From Rutidosis leptorrhynchoides (Eukaryota; Streptophyta; Magnoliopsida; Asterales; Asteraceae), in contig NC_092333.1 in NCBI RefSeq assembly GCF_046630445.1, positions 187,467,001-187,531,000 of the forward strand: a stretch of DNA of 64,000 nucleotides. The letters run 5' to 3'. Positions 58,915-64,000 of this stretch are shown piece by piece (positions within the stretch are counted from its first letter, which is position 1; every line of letters begins with the position of its first letter). The translations under genes and the position numbers were made by a program. Below the pieces are notes generated by a model. The model searched no databases. It had not been told where the DNA came from and was given only the letters and a program-made list of their open reading frames with translations.

Positions 58915-59190
58915 TATTCACTAATCCCCCGGGTAATGTCTTGAACACCGCGACTAACTCACCTCCATGATAATGTGGTGTCTTGAACACCGCGACAATT
59001 CCACATGTCAATCAAACCAATGAGTGGTGTCTTGAACACCGCGACAATTCCACTCCCATGACAATGTGGCGTCTTGAACACCGTGACAATTCCACATGTC
59101 AATCAAAACAATGAGTGGTGTCTTGAACACCGCGACAATTCCACTCGTTACCTAGAATGTGGTGTCTTAAACACCGCGATAATACGACAT
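58915..59190. repeat. Six-copy hairpin repeat GGTGTCTTGAACACCGCGAC in the solo LTR
   Basis: The word GTCTTGAACACCGCGAC or a close variant occurs six times at intervals of about 35-55 bases, alternately followed by ATTCCACATGTCAATCAA or ATTCCACTC. GGTGTCTTGAACACC is itself a hairpin (stem GGTGT/ACACC). The pattern looks like a tandem array of a two-type dimer. Confidence 0.9.
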
Positions 59191-60069
59191 TCACACTACA
59201 CAAATAAATACATTATATACGTACACGCATAATTATTCCACTCACCTTAACACGTCATTGGTGATTAAACACTTCCGTATGCTTCAAAGCAAAGTACCTA
59301 ATACATTAAGTACACATTCAATACACAACATGTGGAACCAACCACAATACTTATATTTGAGCATTTAATGACCCAATTGCATTAAATAACTCAACTTCAC
59401 CAAAATCGCCCATAAATGGCCAAGACTCATCTTTAATCTCTAAAGCTAGTGATTTGAAGTCTACTAACTCTAACTAACACCAACTTAAGGTATTTCATAC
59501 CCATTTCACCCAATTAGATCAACCATTACTCATTTTACCCATTTTAACACTTAGACTCACAAATCAAGTCAAACTTAAATCATTAATAATTCTTTCATCA
59601 TTTACAAGTGTAATGGTGACTAACAACACCATTTAACACTTACAACCTCAATTCACAAGACCAAAACCCTAGATTATAGCTATTAGGGTTTTCTTACATC
59701 AATTTTACCTAAATTCACCCATTTAACCCCAAATGGGTCTTACAAGTCTCAAATGAACAAAACCCTAACCATAATTTAACTAAAACTCAAAACATGGAGT
59801 TAAGACTTACCAACACTATCCACTCATAGCTAAGAACGAGGAGAACAAATTTTCTATTTGTCTAAAGATCGAATCACAAGTCTTCACCTTCGAATGCCAC
59901 TTTTAATTTAAATGGGTTTTGTGTTTTAGAAGAGAAATGGAAAGAAAAGGGAAATGAAAATGAATTAAATGGGATAAGTGGTTGATATTTGAGCCACAAA
60001 TCTGATCTAAATGCAAAAAGATGAAAATACCCTTGAACCACTCCTATTTAGATCTGAAAAATGAATCAG

Positions 60070-60215
60070 CATACCAGTAGGGTCACGGCGCGACCCCTTT
60101 TGTCGCGGCGCGGAAATTAACTTAAAATTCGAGCTGTTTAATTTGGTTCCTGGGGTTTGATTCGCGTTATATGTCGCGGCACGACCTTCCTCTCCGCGGC
60201 GCGACAATGGTCACA
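60070..60215. repeat. GC-rich GTCGCGGCGCG words in the solo LTR
   Basis: GGTCACGGCGCGACC (60081-60095), GTCGCGGCGCGG (60102-60113), GTCGCGGCACGACC (about 60173) and CCGCGGCGCGAC (about 60196) cluster in 140 bases and are partly self-complementary. Confidence 0.8.
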
Positions 60216-60780
60216 GTCTGACCACTTATCCATATTTTAAACTCACAATGAAAAACACGACTTGAACCCTTCATTCTCGCTTCTTATATACATTAAACTT
60301 CAACTTTTAGCCTCACATGACTTAATACCCCTCCTAAACCATGTGTATACCCGTACACATATACCTTCTCATGCGTAATATATAACAAATTAACACTTTA
60401 AAATGTTTAAACACATAAACGAACAAGATATAACATTCTAACAATTAAATAAGTATCTTAAGTCATATATGAAGAAAACGGGATGTTACACTTCTATGTA
60501 ATCATGACACGTCAGTGATACATCGAAACATAACTGAAAGTATATGGGCGACATCGGGACACAACTGAAAGTATATGGGCGACATCGGGACATATAAAAT
60601 TAATAAAAAAAGTTAAATAATTAACTTTACCGGTTCATCATGTTACCGGTAACGAAATGTTAACATCAGCACATTTTTTATAAGTTTGTAGGCGACAGTA
60701 GGACGGAAATGGGTTTGTGGGCGACATCAGTGTATCTGTGTAAGTTTGTAGCCTATTTTTGGCTTTAACCCTTGATCTTC

Positions 60781-61925
60781 TAGGGTGAAGTGTGAACATA
60801 TTTTCACAAACCAAGTTCTGTAATAAGACGAAATAGAACATTGACTGCACAAGACAAAGCTAGAAGAACCTACACACCTAAACCAAAAACTAGGTTATGA
60901 TGAAACTGTTACAGATCAACGAAGATAGAACATCAATTAGACTACAACTGAGGAATACTAGCCAAAACCCCGATTTATTCATGAGTACGTTGTTTCTCAA
61001 TAGATACACAGTTCTAGTGTTATCTTATCCTAGTTCGATTGAAAAATCTAATTTCAAGGAATTTATCCTATAAGTAGTAAGCCTTCAACTGCCTTAGACG
61101 TTAAGTATACTATAGACTTAGCCAACGGTAATCTAATTAAAGATATATTATTAGATTCATTGAAGTTGTACCTTAAATTCTAACGGGTAGGTCACCTGAA
61201 GATGACCCCTTGTCAATTGAACTAGGAAATCTAGATGGATCTATGAGAATGTTATGTCGGCGATTGAGAATCAATACCCGCAACCAAGGATTTACGAATC
61301 GTTTGACCTACTGCAAGGACCTAATGTATTTTAAGATTGATCTGAGATCGGGGTATCATCAATTAGGAATTAAGAAAGGCAAACATAGTGGCTGACAAAT
61401 TAAACTCAAAAGAAGGGACCTCAGGGTTATAAAATTGATTATGAATAAGTACAAATTCCACTTCACAATTGGAGATATTTAATGAAAGAGGTGATAAATA
61501 AGTTTGTTATGACTTCTAGTTTAGCAGTGAGCTATATTGATGTGATAGGAACTTCTATTAAGTAACCCGGATAGATCAATGCAATATTTGAAGTTGATCA
61601 CGTTCCCTTGGGTCTTATTGAGTGATGCTGGAATAAATGTATGAGCTAGGGTAATATAATGATGTCCGATCAACGTAATTATATTACGGTAAGTCATACA
61701 TAATCCCTAACATTATTTCATGAAATGAAGAAAGTATGAATTAACACAATATAATAATGTATAGTTAACATGATTATATTACGATAATTCATGCGGAAAT
61801 CCCAATATCGACACATGAAGGATTATGTGAAACATAAGTATCCTCACCTGTTTCCTGTTGACATCACACCTTCAGCTGATGCTACCCAAAATTTCGGGAC
61901 AAAATTTTCCATAACGGGTAGGTAA
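60781..61925 (+). pseudogene. Degenerate internal region of the older chromovirus
   Basis: Most of gag-pol is gone. Recognisable pieces are [18 protein letters not shown] (about 61325-61380, reverse transcriptase) and, just before the 3' LTR, KHKYPHLFP (about 61835), the end of a Tekay-type chromodomain region. A polypurine-like stretch TTTCGGGACAAAATTTTCC, then GGGTAGGTAA (61890-61925), leads into the LTR. The element is therefore an internal-deletion derivative and would depend on proteins from other copies. Confidence 0.75.
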
Positions 61926-63416
61926 TGTCACAACCCTAACTTTTCTGACCAAGTTGTTTAACCTAACTTTCATGATTTAAAATTTTCAACTTGACAAGTA
62001 AATCCGATATAGTGAATCTTCATTTGTTTTTATGGTTTGTATAACCCTAAGATTACATATAGGTCTTGATTGATTGGGAGTTGTCTTGCACATTTATACA
62101 ATATCTTAAAACCATAGTTTATCACCATAAACCCTAGACTTGAGAAACTCACAACCTTATTTATGAGGTTAAATACATCAACTAATCATGTATTATGATC
62201 AAGTATTATGTATGATTAAGTAATCATCCTTAATTCATCTAGAAACCAAACTAATACATGATTAATCACTAACCAAGCTTTAATCAATATCATAAACACT
62301 TAAACACATACTTACACATAAACCTAACTAATCTAAGTTTAAGCTTAAACATTACATCTAACTAATCACACTTAATTAAGGCTAATTGCATGCAAACTCA
62401 TCACATCATCTTGTCTCCAAGATATTAGACACCTATGCATGGATTTCATGCTTAATTAATGAGTTTGATGAGTCATTCCTCCTTTTCCTCCCATCATGCC
62501 ACACCACCCCCACCATCACCATATAAACTCCATTTTTCTTCATTTTCACTTACTACACTTAGACATTTCACTAAATCCTCTATAGTTCCAACCATTTCCT
62601 TCTTCATTTTTCATCTTCACAAGCATCTTCATCATTCTTCTTCAAGGTACAAACTCTATCTACACTTCTAACATCTATTCAAGTCATCTTCAAGAGAAAT
62701 TAGGGTGTAAAAGCTTGATCTAGAGTGTGTAAACACTTAATAATGATTACATGGCTAGCCCTAATCTTGAACTTAAATGACTAAATAAAAGATCCATACA
62801 TGCCTTATAACTTAAAATAAACTTAAACTAAGGATTAAAATGGTTAAAACACATAGAAACATCATTAGGATAAATCTGTCTAAATCTGTCTAAATGAACT
62901 AGTAAGCGATCACAACCTAAAAACAGACTTAGACTTTGATTCTGAACTTAATAATTTTACCCCATGTTCTTATATATGTTTAAAGCTTTCTATTAATTTT
63001 TCATAATTTTATAAAAAGAAAAAGGTATTTTTCATTTTTATTTTCTAACTACATGTCTGTTTTTCAACAAATCTGACTTATGTCTCATTTATTTTGTATA
63101 AGTCAAAACCTAAAAGGATTCTTTAAATATGCTTTTGTGTTCCTTAAATGGTACACACAGAGGAGTAAATCACGATTTGAATCACCCAAATCCATGTAGT
63201 ATTCAAGGAGAAACGGTCATTTTAAGTTAACCCATTAAATTGCTGTGGTCGGATTTTAGTCTAGATCGCCACCTATAAAAACTATGTTAATATAGGCCTG
63301 GAGGTGAACCTTTTAAACATACATTCATTTTTATCTATTTAACCCTATATAAAAGTCCCAAGTCAAACAAATGTGTTTTACTATTTTTAAACTTGCATTA
63401 AAGCTTATAGTGTAAA
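61926..63416 (+). repeat. 3' LTR of the older chromovirus, interrupted at 63416
   Basis: It starts TGTCACAACCCTAAC and follows 45273-46760 closely with scattered substitutions and small indels. Similarity stops at 63416 where Helitron-like sequence begins; the remaining kilobase of LTR may continue beyond the window. Confidence 0.92.
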
Positions 63417-64000
63417 CTAGTTTTCGAACCCTCGCTTCGCGTTGGGGGTTCGGTTTTCAATGTATTTTATTTCGTTTAGTTTGTAAAATTATGTCGTTGA
63501 AGACAACTCGAGTCAAACTAAAAGGTATAACCCGTGAAAGATTTAAATGTTATTTTAAATTAACAACATATGTGCATCTCCGCGTTTCGCTATGGAATTG
63601 TCGACTTTTAAAAATTTAACGTCAAATCAACGTGTATGAAAAGTACCCGAAATATTTAGCATGTTTTAAAAAGCGTCCATTTTGTGTATTGTTAGTGATA
63701 CTGTGTTCCTAAAATTATTTCGAGTTTAACGATAGTATCAGAAAAATTTAACTCGTTGCGAGCGAGAAGATATGATCCGTTGAATATTTGGGTGGAGTTT
63801 ATTTAAGATTTTTTTTATGAAAATGGTTATTTGACAACTTACACACATGTTTGGGGGGTCGATTTGAATTTTTGAAAAAAAGTGTGGGGAGCTTTGTTGG
63901 TAGAATGAAATTTAGTTAAAATTAAAAAAAAGGTGAAAAGTCGATAAAACCTATAGTTACTATTCATAACTTTTGTCTATTAGATATATGTATAATCTGG
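63417..64000 (-). mobile_element. Probable Helitron 3' end (runs out of the window)
   Basis: Read on the minus strand, the sequence ends with a GC-rich hairpin (63425-63452, outer stem CGAACCC/GGGTTCG), four A residues and CTAG (63417-63420), then host T. A short hairpin a few bases before CTRR, without target duplication and with insertion at A-T, is the Helitron hallmark. The host LTR is cleanly interrupted here. No Rep/helicase coding is visible in the 584 bases present. Confidence 0.65.

Larger units (their letters stand above)
58280..60490 (-). mobile_element. 2,211-bp solo LTR inside the Mutator-type MITE (TSD CTTCT)
   Basis: The plus strand starts TGAAACAACCCAACC and ends AAAACGGGATGTTACA, flanked by CTTCT (58275-58279 and 60491-60495). 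The shape of the ends matches the Tekay LTR in minus orientation. No gag-pol, primer site or polypurine tract, so it is a solo LTR. It holds a six-copy hairpin repeat (58915-59190) and a GC-rich island (60070-60215). Confidence 0.93.
58119..60771. mobile_element. Mutator-type MITE (about 437 bp) split by a solo LTR
   Basis: The ends are long terminal inverted repeats starting GGGTTAAAGCCAAAAATAGG, about 110-120 bases and nearly identical (58119-58235 and complement of 60655-60771). Perfect 9-bp duplications TTGATCTTC flank it (58110-58118 and 60772-60780), the Mutator hallmark. Without the 58280-60490 insertion and one CTTCT it is 437 bp and has no transposase. The inner part contains a duplicated phrase (CATAACTGAAAGTATATGGG) at about 60530-60590. 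Confidence 0.93.

Noticed and set aside
58915..59190. CRISPR-like array
   Set aside because: Repeats are irregularly spaced, the spacers are themselves repeated, and the setting is a plant LTR.
1..64000. Host genes, tRNAs or rRNAs
   Set aside because: None recognised on either strand; every conserved protein block belongs to a transposable element.

Overview
The window is plant nuclear heterochromatin made almost entirely of nested transposable elements. It is AT-rich, and I could identify no host gene, tRNA or rRNA. Families present are Athila and Tekay/Del-type Ty3-gypsy elements, a Sirevirus-like Ty1-copia element, PIF/Harbinger, a Mutator-type MITE and a probable Helitron end. Family flavour suggests a eudicot, most likely Asteraceae; that is inference from remembered resemblance, and no species can be named from the sequence.

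Left part (1-7131). A decayed plus-strand Athila-type element (PBS near 477, gag about 900-1718, protease about 1783-2690) is cut off by two PIF/Harbinger transposons lying tail to tail (2694-5116 and 5120-7131) that share a single TTA between them. The first carries a 634-bp MITE (4110-4743).

Middle left (7135-30300). An old minus-strand Athila remnant (3' LTR pieces 7135-7919 and 27897-28735, env-like ORF 28753-30300) was hit by a large young minus-strand Athila (7920-27896, TSD ATTAC). The young element has gag-pol at 19221-24819, a small zinc-knuckle-like ORF at 18632-19048, and an env-like ORF at 15310-17505 that looks split by a 638-nt intron. Its 3' LTR was later hit by a 3,431-bp solo LTR (8465-11895, TSD CATAA).

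Middle right (30300-45272). Minus-strand Sirevirus-like copia material: 5' LTR 44488-45114, PBS, leader, broken gag-pol 37254-43877, promoter-like modules, and a broken env-like ORF 30300-33251 fused to Athila env-like sequence. Clusters of the motif CGTACGAGTGA sit next to TATA boxes in the LTR and again upstream of the env-like ORF. A fragment of Athila integrase (45115-45272) shows what the copia element inserted into.

Right part (45273-64000). A plus-strand, internally deleted chromovirus (5' LTR 45273-47765, 3' LTR from 61926) hosts three things. One is a nearly intact minus-strand Tekay-type chromovirus (48413-58002, TSD TAGAC) whose 1,489-codon frame is broken only by five stop codons. 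The second is a Mutator-type MITE (58119-60771, 9-bp TSD TTGATCTTC), itself hit by a 2,211-bp solo LTR (58280-60490, TSD CTTCT). The third, in the 3' LTR, is a probable Helitron 3' end at 63417.

The most interesting signal is shared architecture. Unrelated retroelement families here carry GC-rich, palindromic short repeats beside their promoters, and in the two families with env-like ORFs the same kind of module recurs just upstream of that ORF. This suggests env-like ORFs with their own LTR-like internal promoter.
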